Shown piece by piece: positions 42,639 to 54,286 of a stretch of DNA of 64,000 bases. This stretch comes from Fulvia fulva (lineage: Eukaryota > Ascomycota > Dothideomycetes > Mycosphaerellales > Mycosphaerellaceae). Under the pieces are notes generated by a model, which saw nothing but the letters and a program-made list of their open reading frames with translations, did no database searches and was not told the origin of the DNA. The stretch's first letter is position 1. Each line of letters starts with the position of its first letter. The stretch lies in contig NC_063017.1 in assembly GCF_020509005.1 (NCBI RefSeq), positions 868,001 to 932,000 of the forward strand. The letters run 5' to 3'. The position numbers and the translations under genes were made by a program.

Positions 42639-45600
42639 GGTTATAAGCCCGAGTTAGTAACTCGGTATTTCACCCTTAACAAAGTCGTATTAGAGTTGTT
42701 CCTCTTTAGAACAAAATGAAGGTAGACTAGAGGCCGTACCCGCCTTATATAGGAAGCTATAGCCGTGCTATAGATATATATAAGACGTAAAAGAGCCTAG
42801 TAAGGCACTATTAGACTCCGAGTTAGGGAGCCTATACTAATACCTTAGATAAGTAGGCGAGCTTACTAAGAAGAGTCGCTCTCCGGACATCGCGTTCGTA
42901 TCGACTAGCTGTTTATTCTAAGAGAGCCGTAGTGTCTTAGAAACCCCCTCTACTAAGAGAGTTACGCTATAGTATCTTAGTACTAAAACACTCCTTAGCG
43001 GATTCCGACTTCCTCCTCTTCCTAGCGGATAGCTATCCTCTCCGCTATTAACCTCGCGTTCGGTTTATCCTATTTCGATCCGATCCGATCGCGTACGACC
43101 GAATATATCCTTTTACCTAAGGGTAGCTAACCTGTCCCTTAACTTAAAAAATAGAGAACGAGACTAGGTTTATAAGAAAGAGAGTAGCACCTGTTCTAAT
43201 AAGAGAGAACTACGAAACATAGTTTAAGCTAATAAGAATACACCTAGTATTAAAGCAGGTTGACTAGGTCCTCGAAGACATTATTACGGACATTCCCGCT
43301 ATAACCCTATCTATAGCGACACCCTCTACATTATCGGAGTCATCCCTTCCTTTAGATCAAGCGATAAGGAAGGTATCGTATAGACGGCACAATATAACGG
43401 CCCTGTATAAGATGTATATCTATCTGTCGATAGATGACTAAGAGATAATATACGAGATCCGGTATACGAAGGAGTTATAGGAATAGGCTAAAGCTAAATA
43501 TAAGAGAAGACTTCTCGCTACTAGAAGAAGTTGGCTTTAGCAATATACCAATTTTGTAATAATAGAGGACTAGCTAATAGATAACGCCTAGTAGGAGCTT
43601 AGCTCAATTATAAGGAGGGCTGTTTCAATCTCGCCTTAGTTCTAAGACATTAAGACTAAGGACAGAAAGATCTAGTGACTCTTAGTAGCTCTACTAGACT
43701 TATTGAGCTCAATTCGCGATATAATTGATGCCTAGGTGAATCTCTCACTATAAGGCATTCTTACAATCCTTAGGGAGAAGTAAGAATCAATAATTTATTA
43801 AGGGATAGCTATGTTCGCTAAGAAGGGTTTCTAGGGTAAGCTCACGTACTATCTCTATAATAGTGACTATTTTATAAGCAAGTGCCTACACCTTTCTATA
43901 GCTCAGTAGGCTGTTAGGAACAAGGACAAACTAGCTAGGGCTACCTACCCTACTAAGAGACAACCGTTACCACCTCGTAGGAGGTCATTATTACTAAACC
44001 TTCGTGATGTCCTTAAGGTAATAACGGACCTTATAAAGTAGATAAAGGAGAGCCGTAAGCCAAAGGCCTCCTCTAGTAAGCCTATAAGGGCCTATACGAC
44101 CTAGGAAGACGTATTAGACCCTAAGATACTATTAGAAGATAGTGATGTTAATGAGGTTGCCTATTCTACTATAGAAGCTAAAGGCAAGTACCCCTCGTCC
44201 GAGTGGTTACTTGACTCTTATATATCATTATATATAACTGACTAAGATTTACTATTTAGGATACTAAAGCCTCTTTAAAAGAGGAAGTAGATCAAGGTTA
44301 GGGGTGGCTATCTACAAGCTATATATATAGGAAGTGTAGTAATAGGTAGTCCTTCTAGGAAACAAATTGTCTTAGAAAATGTCCTATTTGTTCCTAGCCT
44401 TAGAGTTAGTCTTGTTTTGTAGAATTAGTTTAGCTAACAGTTTACTATCTAACTACCTAGTTTCACCCTAAAATCCTTGTCTAGTAAACCCGTTATCTAG
44501 ACTAAACTTCGAGGAGGAGTACCGTTTATCTACTCGATCTCGGAAATTCTTAAGCTATAGTATACTAGTATACTCTCTTAAGAACGTAACGGTACCGCTA
44601 TAGCTAACACTAAGTCCGAAGATTAGTAGGAGCTATAGTATAGAAGATGTATACACCTTAGTAAGGGACTGCTAAGAAACCTATATAGAGTCACTAATAA
44701 GAAAGATCCTATTCCTATTCCTTCTAAACACCAGAATTATAAGGTCTGCTCCCTTATAAATATAAGGAAGTTCAAAGGACCTACTATAGAGAGAAAGGGG
44801 GAGAGGCTGGCCCTTATCTCTATTGACATCTATAGGCCTTTTTAGGGCGTAGTCTCTAGGCTAGGATACAAATATTAGCTTAAGATTGTAGACAACTTCT
44901 CTAGGAAGAAGTAGGTAATCCCTTTAAAGGCTAGGAGCGACGCTCCTATAGCCCTACGGGATTAGAAGGTCTAGGCAGAACGGTAGTCAAGGTGCTTTCT
45001 ATCTACGATCCGTAGTAATAGTACAAAGGAAATTCTCGCCTTGCTAAAAGAGTAGGAGAAGGAGTTTAGTACTTAGATAGACATAACTAATGCCTACAAC
45101 TCTCTTCAAAATAGACCTATAGAAAGGTCAATTCAAGCCTCTAAGAACATAGTCCGGGCTATACTTAAAGACTCTAGTATACTAGTTAAGTTCTAGCTAG
45201 AAGCTTTATAAGCATAGACTATAATTAGAAACAGACTACCTAATAGTCCGATTATTGATAGTATTGCTCTTTCACTAGAAGAAGCCTTTACTAGCTAAGT
45301 ACCGTTAGTCGACTATTTCCGCGTCTAGGGATATAAAGCTATAGTCTATATAGACCTAAGAGCCTAACCTTAAGGCTTAAGGAGAGACAAGTTAATAAAC
45401 CGAGGAAAAGAAGCCGTGTTTATAGGCTACTTAGAAAACACTATAAAACAATAGCTATTCTAGGATCCCGATATAAAAGCAATAAAAGCGTATAGTCACG
45501 TCGACTAGTTTAAGAATAAGAAGGGGGGAGATATAGATCTTAGTATCACCTTTACTAACTAGCCGAGTCGAGCGCTATAGCGCAATCCTATTAGGAGGAA

Positions 45601-47222
45601 GCCCTTTAGGGCGAAATTTTCCGATAGGGGATTATTAGAGACACCGTTACGAAGGCTAGGAGAAAATATTAAGGCGGTTTTAACACTGTCGAAGGCCGAT
45701 AACGGTGGATCTATACAGAACCTACCTAAGTCATTAACACTATAGCAACCGCTATTTATATAACTTCCCCCTCCCCTAAAGGACATTAGGGAATACTAAA
45801 AGTTTAGAGATTAGGGTACTCTAATAAAAGCAAAAGAAGATGTCGTTTAGTTCGACCTATCTAAACACCTAGCGCTACCTTAGGTTATAGGTAACAAGAG
45901 GTTAAGGGGGGACGGAGATAATAACTCTAAAGAGTATAAGGCTAAACACTATAAGGCTCTTATCGCCTAGATGTTCTATCTAGACCCTACAATAAGCTAG
46001 GTAGAGGAGATTCTGAACGACGTAGAAGAATATATATTTGCTACTATTAGGCAGGCTATAGCCTACTAGCAGGAAGTGCTAATCCTAAAGTCCTATAAGG
46101 TAGCCGTAGGAGACCCCGAATAGGGATATATATAGAGAGAGGTAATCGAGAACGAACTTATTGCCTTAGTAAGCAATAATACCTAGGAAGTAGTTGTACC
46201 GCTAAAGGGTGCGAATCTAATTACTTCTAGGTAGGTCTTTAATGTAAAAAGAATGATTAGTAGAGCTATTAAGAAGTTTAAGGCAAGACTAGTTATAAGA
46301 GGGTTTTTATAGAAATATAGGGTTGACTTCGAAGAGACCTTTATACCTACTATTAGACCTAATACTCTCCAAGTATTCATAGCAGTAGTATATAAGAGAG
46401 ATCTCGAGATGTACCTAGTAGATATAAATAATGCTTTTACCTAAAGTAGCCTTCTTAAAGACATCTATATAATCCCAACCCTAGGAGTTGAAGCACCTCT
46501 AAATATAGTGTTCAAGATCCTACGAAGCCTTTATAGTCTTAAGCAAGTAGCTAGAGACTAGAACAAGCTCTATATTACAAAGCTAGAGAAGATTAGATTT
46601 ACCTAGTCCTAGGTAGATCTATACCTACTTATCTATACGGATAGAGACCTTATAGTCCTTACCTATATAGATGACATACCTATTATAGCTCCGAAGCTAT
46701 TAGATGTTTAGTAGTTTAAGGCTAAGCTTGGAAAAGTGTTTAAGATTAAAGATCTTAGTGAACCTACGAAGATCCTTAGAATAAGGATTATAAGAGACAG
46801 GTCCTAAGGCACTTTAAAGCTTGATTAAGGACACTATATCTACGCTAACTTAGCCAAGATAAATATAGCTAGAGAGAAGGCTACGCTAACCTACTCACCT
46901 ATAGAGAGCTACGAGTATTTGGTGCCTACGGTACCTATAGATAAGAGGTATAACAAACAGGATTACTAGAGCTATAATAGTACCTAGATATAGCTAATGA
47001 CAATAATAAGGCTAGACTTAGCATTCCCCCTTAGAAGAATCAGCTCATTTGTTACTAATCCCTCGTAGTAGTATATAAAGGCTTTAAAGAAGCTCTCCCG
47101 ATACCTACGGTCGTACCTAGACCTAGGTCTTATATATAGAAAGGGAGGGGGCAATATCTAGGGATACTCAGACTCTAACTACGCTATAGACAAAGTGGAT
47201 AGAGTCTTAATTCTAGGATACG

Positions 47223-47458
47223 TGTTAAAACAGGTACGGGTGGATGGCAGCGGAGTGGAGTAAGAGATCAATCTTCAACTGACTAATAGCACGAGCATGC
47301 AGCAATATATCAGGAACCAATATGTTGATTGTGTTAGATGTCTATCTAAGCTAAAGGGGAGAGAAGGTATCTCCCTACAAGCTGAGTCATTGTGGATGCC
47401 TCAGGCTGCCAGATCACTTCCTGATTGTTGACTCCCTTTGAGATGCTACATCTTAACA
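47223..47458 (-). repeat. Copia-3 3' LTR (left)
   Basis: 236 bp, tgttaaaaca...catcttaaca on the plus strand. I see no difference from the right LTR at 52604-52839. Confidence 0.95.
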
Positions 47459-47523
47459 CTCCCACTCATCTCGTATGGGAGGTTACAGTCTGCTCACTTC
47501 CTGTCAATAGTACTTGGACCTTT

Positions 47524-50500
47524 TTATGACAGGTTCAGCTGGCTTACAAACCTCTGGAAGTGTGGACCAGTCTTTGGTTTTGTAAACCCGTCTGCAACCA
47601 TCTCAGAGGTTGGGGTGTACTCAACAGCAATAAGCCTCCTCCACCAAAGTTTCCTAACAGCGTTATAGGCAATGTCAATGTGCTTCGACTTGTCATGAAC
47701 ATGTGCATCTTTCACTAGGGTGAGGGCAGCTTGATTGTCACCTCTTAATTGGACTGGTCTCAAATTTGATACAGTCTCCTGGTTTCCAGTGATTCTTGGT
47801 TGATGGGAACAGTCTCCCACTAACTCTGGACAATCCATTTCCCTCAGCAGTGAAGCTAGGAATTGGGACTGCTTCGCACATGCATTCATAGCCATGTATT
47901 CAGCCTCCATTGTGGATGTTGCTACAGACTTTTGCTTCTTGCTCATCCAAGAAACTGGTGCCCCACAGAGGAAGAAGACATACCCAAGGATTGAGACTCT
48001 GTCTGCTTTGTCCATTGCATAATCAGAATCACAGTATCCAATAAGGTGTCCTTTTCCAGACTTTGAGAACTGAAGTCCTAGATCAGGGTATGATCTTAGG
48101 TACCTAGTGATCTTCTTCAAAGCCTTCATGTGGTAGGTGGATGGGTCACTCACAAATGAGCTCATCCTTCCTAGGGCAAAAGCAATGTCTGGCCTTGTGA
48201 TTGTTGCTGGCCACATCCAAGTACCATTAATACTCTGGTACTCTGCCTTGTCACACCTCTCATCCATGTGGCTTGAAGGTTTGAGGGCCTCATAGCTGTC
48301 CATGGGTGAGTGTGTAGGTGCTGCCTTCTCATGGTTCATTCCCATCTTGGCTAGGCTGTCCCTAACAAAGTGTCCTTGGTCAAGTTTCAGGATTCCTCTC
48401 TTCCTGTCCCTTGTGACTCTCATGCCAAGGATCTTTTCAGGTTCACCTAGATCTTTGATCTTGAAGATCTTGCCAAGTTCTCTTTTGAACCAGAGAACAT
48501 CTGTCAACTTTGGTGCAGCAATTGGAATGTCATCCACATGTATAAGGATTATGATCTCCCTCTTCTTATGGATAAGTAGGCATGGATCCACTTCTGACTG
48601 TGTGAATCCAATCTCTCTGAGCTTTGACACACAGAGTTGATTCCAATCTCTAGCTGCTTGCTTAAGTCCATACAAGCTTTTGAGGATTTTGAACACCATG
48701 TTTGGTGGAAGCTCAACTCCTGGTGGTGGTAACATGAAGATGTCTTCATGGAGGGTGCTTTCTGTGAATGCATTGTTCACATCCACTTGGTGAAGATGAA
48801 GATCCTTCTTACACACAATAGCCATAAACACCCTAAGGGTGTCCTGTCTTACTGTAGGTGCAAATGTCTCCATAAAGTCAACACCAAACTTCTGTGAGAA
48901 GCCCCTTGCAACTAGTCTAGCCTTGAACTTTTCAATAGCTCCACTAATGCTTCTCTTAATATCAAAGACCCATCTTGATGTAACCAGATTTGCTCCTTTT
49001 GGTGGAACAGAATTTTCCCAGGTGTTGTTACTCTGTAGAGCATCTAGTTCCTTTTGGATTGCTTCCTTCCAAAGATGTCCCCATTTCTTGTCATTCACAG
49101 CATCCTTGTAGGATTTTGGAATTGGGACCTCTTGCTTGTATGCAATGGCTTCTACAGTTGCTGCAAAGGCCATTTCCTCAACTTCTTCCAGGAATTCGCT
49201 ATCCCATGGTATTGAACTGTCCACTGATTGCATGGCTGCAAAGAAAGCTTGGTGAAAAGCAGCAAGGTTCTCTGAGAGGTCCATTGCTTCTCCCACTTCA
49301 GTGGTTAGTTCGGGCTTAGGGACCATGGATCTTGGGGCTTTCTGTTTCATGTCATAGCCCTCAACATCATAGTCAGCCTTTCTCTTTCCAAGGGATGATT
49401 TAGGGACCGTCACTTGTGACCTAGTAACGTCTATTTCCTGGGGATCTAGGGAGCTTCTCTCAATTGGCTGATCGATTTTCTGAAATTCCCCTACGTTCTC
49501 CGGAGGCTGGGGAAGTTGCACAAACAGCTTTCTCGGCTGAGCGACTTTAGGGCTCTCAATTGGCTGATCTATTTCGGGGGGGCTCTGATAGACGCCTGAA
49601 TGGTGGGTAGATTGTCCTAAGGATACGTTCTTCCTCGGCCTTCCTAAGGGCTTCCTAGCTGGTGCACTGCTTGGTAGATTCAATGTTGGAACATTGAGAC
49701 CCATATCACCTCCAGGCTGGTCCTCAAAGAAGTCTGCATGTGTGTGTTGTTTAACAGCTCTCATGTCTGGTTCCCAAAAGAGCCAGGCTTTAGCTGTGTT
49801 TTCAACATACCCAATAAACACTGCTTCTTTACCCCTATTCATTAGCTTGTCACTTCTTGCCCATTGAGGTTGGGATCTTGTGTCCATATAGACAACAGCT
49901 TTGCATCCCCAAACTTTCAAATGGTTGATGGTCGGTTTGATACCATCAAAAGCCTCATCTGGTGAAACCTTGAACCCATCGTAATCTGGGCCATTTGGCA
50001 GTTTGTTCCTCATATAAGTTTGGGCCTCTAGTGCTTCAGGCCAAAATTCAACCGGCATTTTAGCCTCTTCAAGCATTGCCCTTATAGAGTCCTCTGAGGT
50101 TTGTATTGACCTCTCAACTGGTCCATTCTGTAGAGAGTTGTATGCCTCAGTCGGCTCGAGCCCAATCCCCAAATCCTTCTCCCACTGCTTCACTAATGCA
50201 ATAAGTTCTTTTGCATTGTCAAGTCTTACTGCTTTCAGCTGCGCTGATGATTTCCTCTCTGCTTTGATCTTCCAGTTCTGGAGAGCAACTGGAGCATCTT
50301 CTCTTTTCCTAAGAGGAAAGGTCCACTTCTTCCTAGAGAAGTTGTCAACAATCTCAAGCCAGTATTTGAATCCTAGTCTTGAGATTGGTAGTGGGCCACA
50401 TATGTCAATAGATACAAGGGCAAGTCTTTCAGGTCTTCTCTCTGTAACTTTGCCTTTGTACTTCTTCATCTTTGCTATTGAGCATACTCTGCACTGGTGA

Positions 50501-52179
50501 AAGCCATCCTTAGGGATAGGAATGGGTTCTTTCAAGTCTGTTACCTTGTGAAGATTCTGGAGCAAATTCTTCCCAAAGTGTGCAAATCTTCTATGCCAAA
50601 GCTCCCACTGCTTCAGGTCGGTCTCTGATTGAGCAGTCACAAAGGCATTCTCCATTGGTGGTGCACATGATGAGTAATGTGCCCGTTCTTGTAGGAGAGG
50701 AGAAATCTCATCAATGAATGGAACCCCCCCAAGGAGCTTTGTCTGGACAACAGTCTCACCAGAGGGGGAAACAAGAGAAAATGATGGAGGTTGCACACCA
50801 AACTGCTTGCTAAACTGGTTCCATGAAACCAGGTTCACTCCTAGCTTGGGTACAAGCAGGACATCTTCCAAAACAACTTTTCTGCCAGCTCTCCCACTCA
50901 TCTCTGCATTCCCAATATGAGTGGCCAATAAAAACCCACCTCCCACTTTGATCCATTTCTTCCTTGTCAAGGGAGTCATAGATCTAAAGAGGCAGCTTTG
51001 GTCAGTCATATGGGATGAAGCACAGGAGTCAAGTAACCACTCTGACGAGGGGAACTTGCCTTGGACTTCTGAAGTTGAGTGAGCCACTCCATCATACTCA
51101 TCATCATCAGACATTGTCTCTGGGGATGAGCTGCATGGTGACTCTTGGGCGGAGAAACCTTTTCCAGTCTTCTTTGCTTTAGAGGTATAAGACTGGGCCT
51201 GGTTCTTCTGGAGTGACAGCATGTCAGAGCTGAGTTTCTTCACCATTTTCTTAAGTTCTTCCATAGAGGACTTCTCTCTTGGTGTCCTCCTTGAAGTGGG
51301 TGGTGGAGTTCTCTTCTTCTTGACATGTGTTGTATTCTGGGAAGATGGTGGTTGGGAATGAGATCTAAGGACCTTTCTTGCCTCAGGCAAACTAGGGCAG
51401 TCCTTGATCAGATGATCCTTCTCACAGAGAAGGCAGGAGAGTGGTCTTGCTAGACCTGAGGGCTTGACCCAGGTGGCTGCCATGCCATACTCAGCCTTAG
51501 AGGGATCCAACCTGGCTTCTTGAGCTTCAAGGATCTTTAAGGTCCTTTCATGATCCATCTTTGGCTGAGCCATGATAGTATCCCTGGCTACATGGTAGTC
51601 AGGTGGCAGTGAGCTTAAGAGCTGGGTCATCCTCACATCAGCTTTCCTGTAATGCTGACCCTCTGGGTCAACATCAGCAATCCTTTTTCCAAGAGAAACC
51701 AGGTGTGTCCATGCAGATCTGATGGTGAACTCTTCACTCATCTCAAAGGTCACAAATTGCTTTGTGAGCTCATGTGCATGGGTTGGTAGCACCTGGCTAT
51801 ACTTGTTCCAGAGATACACCCACTTCTCAGCAGCTCTTCCAGATTCACATGAGCCCTCAAGCTCAAATTCATCTTCTTCTGTGATCCTACTAAGGATACT
51901 GAAGTTGCATACTGCATTGTGTCTTGTCCATGTTGGCGTATTGAGGATCTCTTTGGTTGTAGCCTCTTCTTGGAGTTTCAGAGTCTTGCCCTTGATGTTG
52001 TCAAAAGACACTTCCATTAGGTCATCAATTGCAAAGAATGCTGATTGGCTCTCCATCTTGTATCTCTGAAGGTTGAACCATCTCTTCCAATTGTCCCTCC
52101 CAAGAATTGGGATTTTGCCTCCCTTCTCCTCTGTCTTCTCTTGGTATGAATCCATAATAAATTGGATGTAATGAAACAA
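47524..52179 (-). CDS. Copia-3 Gag-Pol polyprotein, 1551 residues, intact
   Basis: One open frame. The second Met (residue 9, MDSYQEK) is also a plausible start. Gag spans about 1-300, with zinc knuckle C249-x2-C252-x3-H256-x4-C261. Protease: D384 in WLLDSCASSH. Integrase: zinc-binding H529, H534, C563, C566 and catalytic D592, D654, E689 (35 residues between the last two, as in DD35E). Then a K/P-rich linker (about 820-960). Reverse transcriptase at about 1060-1310: D1133 in VDVNNAF and HVDD at 1214-1217, where most Copia elements have YVDD. RNase H: D1384, E1425, D1481. No frameshift separates gag from pol, as in many Copia elements. Order PR-IN-RT-RH is diagnostic for Ty1/Copia. Confidence 0.95.
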   Translation of the reverse strand: MFHYIQFIMDSYQEKTEEKGGKIPILGRDNWKRWFNLQRYKMESQSAFFAIDDLMEVSFDNIKGKTLKLQEEATTKEILNTPTWTRHNAVCNFSILSRITEEDEFELEGSCESGRAAEKWVYLWNKYSQVLPTHAHELTKQFVTFEMSEEFTIRSAWTHLVSLGKRIADVDPEGQHYRKADVRMTQLLSSLPPDYHVARDTIMAQPKMDHERTLKILEAQEARLDPSKAEYGMAATWVKPSGLARPLSCLLCEKDHLIKDCPSLPEARKVLRSHSQPPSSQNTTHVKKKRTPPPTSRRTPREKSSMEELKKMVKKLSSDMLSLQKNQAQSYTSKAKKTGKGFSAQESPCSSSPETMSDDDEYDGVAHSTSEVQGKFPSSEWLLDSCASSHMTDQSCLFRSMTPLTRKKWIKVGGGFLLATHIGNAEMSGRAGRKVVLEDVLLVPKLGVNLVSWNQFSKQFGVQPPSFSLVSPSGETVVQTKLLGGVPFIDEISPLLQERAHYSSCAPPMENAFVTAQSETDLKQWELWHRRFAHFGKNLLQNLHKVTDLKEPIPIPKDGFHQCRVCSIAKMKKYKGKVTERRPERLALVSIDICGPLPISRLGFKYWLEIVDNFSRKKWTFPLRKREDAPVALQNWKIKAERKSSAQLKAVRLDNAKELIALVKQWEKDLGIGLEPTEAYNSLQNGPVERSIQTSEDSIRAMLEEAKMPVEFWPEALEAQTYMRNKLPNGPDYDGFKVSPDEAFDGIKPTINHLKVWGCKAVVYMDTRSQPQWARSDKLMNRGKEAVFIGYVENTAKAWLFWEPDMRAVKQHTHADFFEDQPGGDMGLNVPTLNLPSSAPARKPLGRPRKNVSLGQSTHHSGVYQSPPEIDQPIESPKVAQPRKLFVQLPQPPENVGEFQKIDQPIERSSLDPQEIDVTRSQVTVPKSSLGKRKADYDVEGYDMKQKAPRSMVPKPELTTEVGEAMDLSENLAAFHQAFFAAMQSVDSSIPWDSEFLEEVEEMAFAATVEAIAYKQEVPIPKSYKDAVNDKKWGHLWKEAIQKELDALQSNNTWENSVPPKGANLVTSRWVFDIKRSISGAIEKFKARLVARGFSQKFGVDFMETFAPTVRQDTLRVFMAIVCKKDLHLHQVDVNNAFTESTLHEDIFMLPPPGVELPPNMVFKILKSLYGLKQAARDWNQLCVSKLREIGFTQSEVDPCLLIHKKREIIILIHVDDIPIAAPKLTDVLWFKRELGKIFKIKDLGEPEKILGMRVTRDRKRGILKLDQGHFVRDSLAKMGMNHEKAAPTHSPMDSYEALKPSSHMDERCDKAEYQSINGTWMWPATITRPDIAFALGRMSSFVSDPSTYHMKALKKITRYLRSYPDLGLQFSKSGKGHLIGYCDSDYAMDKADRVSILGYVFFLCGAPVSWMSKKQKSVATSTMEAEYMAMNACAKQSQFLASLLREMDCPELVGDCSHQPRITGNQETVSNLRPVQLRGDNQAALTLVKDAHVHDKSKHIDIAYNAVRKLWWRRLIAVEYTPTSEMVADGFTKPKTGPHFQRFVSQLNLS

Positions 52180-52591
52180 GGTGTGTATGTTCCAAGGTGG
52201 TGGCTCAGATCCTGCTGAGGCTTCTGGTGTAGAATGGGAAAGTTCGTAGGTGTGGATACCAAGGCCTGCTTGGTAAAGTAAAGAAGGAGCGGTGTGAGGT
52301 CTCGGGGCTAGGACACAGGTCTGTCTCTCCTAGCAGAGCTTCAAATGACTTACTTGAAGTCCTTCTTGATAGTATCTCGATGCAGTTCTGCCTACAGAGT
52401 ATCTTCAAGGTATTGGCTTTGAGTAAGCCGCACAGAGTCCTTGTCTGGGTTACCTATCACTTAGTATCGAACTAAGCTCCTTGATAGGATAGACGGGGTA
52501 GACTTCTGATTCCCAGATGTTTTCTGCTACGATAGCAAGGGATACAAGTAACCTGTACTGATATAGGTTGCTCTTATTCCTGCACAAACCC

Positions 52592-52603
52592 GGGCTCATA
52601 ACC
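52592..52603 (-). promoter_or_regulatory. Copia-3 primer-binding site for a half initiator tRNA-Met
   Basis: On the plus strand gggctcataacc directly abuts the LTR. This is the anticodon-loop sequence (CAT anticodon) of eukaryotic initiator tRNA-Met, so the element RNA pairs with the middle of the tRNA and not its CCA end. Drosophila copia is known to prime from such a cleaved 5' half of initiator tRNA. Copia-1 and Copia-2 carry RIPped forms of the same site. Confidence 0.85.
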
Positions 52604-52839
52604 TGTTAAAACAGGTACGGGTGGATGGCAGCGGAGTGGAGTAAGAGATCAATCTTCAACTGACTAATAGCACGAGCATGCAGCAATATATCAGGAACCA
52701 ATATGTTGATTGTGTTAGATGTCTATCTAAGCTAAAGGGGAGAGAAGGTATCTCCCTACAAGCTGAGTCATTGTGGATGCCTCAGGCTGCCAGATCACTT
52801 CCTGATTGTTGACTCCCTTTGAGATGCTACATCTTAACA
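52604..52839 (-). repeat. Copia-3 5' LTR (right)
   Basis: 236 bp; carries the promoter for minus-strand transcription by position. Followed inside by the primer-binding site at 52592-52603. Confidence 0.95.
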
Positions 52840-53334
52840 ATACGTATAGTTCTTTTATAGATCACCTATGTCCTAGATAAGTAGGAGGCAGAAGTCTGTT
52901 ATAATATTAATAATAGAAGCTAAGTTTATAGCTATAAACGTAGCCGTAAAGTAGTCACAATTTCTTGCTACTGTCCTTAGGGAAATAGGGTGCCTAGAAC
53001 TAGTAGGAAAGAGCTCTTTCTAGCCGAGTATAAGGGTAAGCAAGGGCACTATTAACGAGCTAAGGCTAGTCAAGCTTATAGGTAACAACTAAGCCGCTTT
53101 AGCACTTATTAAAGATGCCTATATATATAAAAGGTCAAAGCATATTAATGTTATATATAACTATGTTAGACATCTCTAGTAGTAGAAGAAGATTGTAGTA
53201 GACTACTGCTATATAAAGGATATAGCTACTAATAGGTTAATAAAGCCCCTTAATAGCTAGTAGTTCTAAAACTTGATAAGGCAGCTCTAGCTTACGTAAA
53301 GGGATTGTAGGAGACTATGTGGCCTGAGTAGGAG

Positions 53335-53568
53335 TGTTAAGAACATATAGGCCGTAGGACAAGTATATAGGTGTAGGTGTGTTATATAACTAGATCACGT
53401 AACTAGGGTTTACTAGCCTATAGGCTAGTAAATATCCGGACACCTAGTATCTACCTATACTAATACTAGCGATACTGTATATAGATATACGCTATCCTAT
53501 TAGGTCCTTCTTCGTCTTTTATATAATCCGCCGTCTTCTACTACTACGTAACTCGTACCTATTTAATA
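53335..53568 (+). repeat. Copia-2 3' LTR
   Basis: 234 bp, preceded by the purine-rich gagtaggag tract and followed by TSD ctatc, after which the Fot1A sequence resumes. Confidence 0.9.
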
Positions 53569-54286
53569 CTATCTAATACGCTATCTTTCTACTCCCTCTC
53601 TATTACCCTATTAAACGACCTTCCTCTTTCTACTACGCCTTTCTAAACCCGTAACGACGCTCTAAGACGTAATAACACCTATTATAAACCCTGTCTTGTC
53701 TAAGTTATAGGTGTCCTAGTTAAGGATACTATACTTCTCCTTTATATTACGTATAAGTAAGAACTACTTCTCGATAACGTCTAGATCTTCTATTAGGGCT
53801 CGCTAACGATCGTATCTACGTGTTATACGAACCTTTAGCTCACGATACTGCCTAATAAACCTGTCTATCTAATTAAGACTAGCGGGCTTAAGACCCTTCT
53901 CTTATAGTAATAAATTGGCTATTACTCGTATACTAGCCTCTAATTACGGGAAACCTATAAGATCTAGCTCGAGTATGTACTCAAGTATGACCCTCTCTTC
54001 TAGCTCTATAAGCTTCTTCGAATTAGGCTCGTAGTCACCCCGAGGAGGTCGTCTATTTAATCGATACCCTAGTATAGTTCGAGACGCGTCGTATACCTTT
54101 GTAGCAAGTCGATTCGTGATTATTACGTCGCGTTTCGTGGCCTGGACAGCTAAGGTCAGTTTGGCCTCGTTTGAAGACAATATACGCTGTAATGGTGGTT
54201 GTATAGCTGTATCTGTGGAAGTGGTACAGTTCTTGGCAAAAGTGGCCCGCTCGGTAGTATAGCCCGCTCGGTAGTGAAGCACGTTA

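Larger units (their letters stand above)
47223..52839 (-). mobile_element. Copia-3: intact, un-RIPped Ty1/Copia retrotransposon
   Basis: A 5617-bp minus-strand element with 236-bp LTRs that I read as identical, TSD atacg at 47218-47222 and 52840-52844, a primer-binding site and a single long open polyprotein. CA and TG are at normal frequency, in sharp contrast to the Copia-2 host on both sides. It is the youngest layer of the stack and looks competent to transpose; expression is unknown. Confidence 0.95.
43150..53290 (+). pseudogene. Copia-2 gag-pol, RIPped and interrupted
   Basis: Gag at about 43180-44120, with a degraded zinc knuckle near 43850. Protease WLLDS at about 44203. Integrase at about 44620-45200 (ISIDI, YNSLQN-PIERSIQ). 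Reverse transcriptase at about 46200-46760, where the Copia catalytic block reads Y-DDIPIIA near 46660. RNase H starts near 47160 and is cut at 47222 by Copia-3, resuming at 52845 and ending near 53290. Stops are frequent, mostly TAG. Same family as Copia-1. Confidence 0.75.
42405..53568 (+). mobile_element. Copia-2: RIPped Ty1/Copia retrotransposon, split by Copia-3
   Basis: 234-bp LTRs at 42405-42638 and 53335-53568; TSD ctatc at 42400-42404 and 53569-53573. The empty site is visible in Fot1A-1 (gagctatctaatacg near 8190-8205), which confirms the boundaries. About 5.5 kb without Copia-3. The primer-binding site ggttataagcccg at 42639 is the RIPped initiator-tRNA half-site. Heavily RIPped throughout. 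Confidence 0.95.
41932..54284 (-). mobile_element. Fot1A-3: internally deleted Fot1/pogo transposon, split by Copia-2
   Basis: Left part 41932-42404, right part 53569-54284; about 1184 bp without Copia-2 and one TSD. It has the same internal deletion as Fot1A-1. The right part holds the transposase N-terminus on the minus strand, here still open for 117 residues (54297-53944; QATKRDVIITNRLATKVYDASRTILGYRLNRRPP...). Its right edge next to the host island shows many unmutated TG/CA, so RIP fades there. The left TIR has five copies of the 17-bp accgagcgggcta unit; the right has two. TA follows at 54285-54286. Confidence 0.85.

Noticed and set aside
48302..48640. Plus-strand frames across 47438-52069
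   Set aside because: Antisense to the intact Copia-3 polyprotein; no independent motif.
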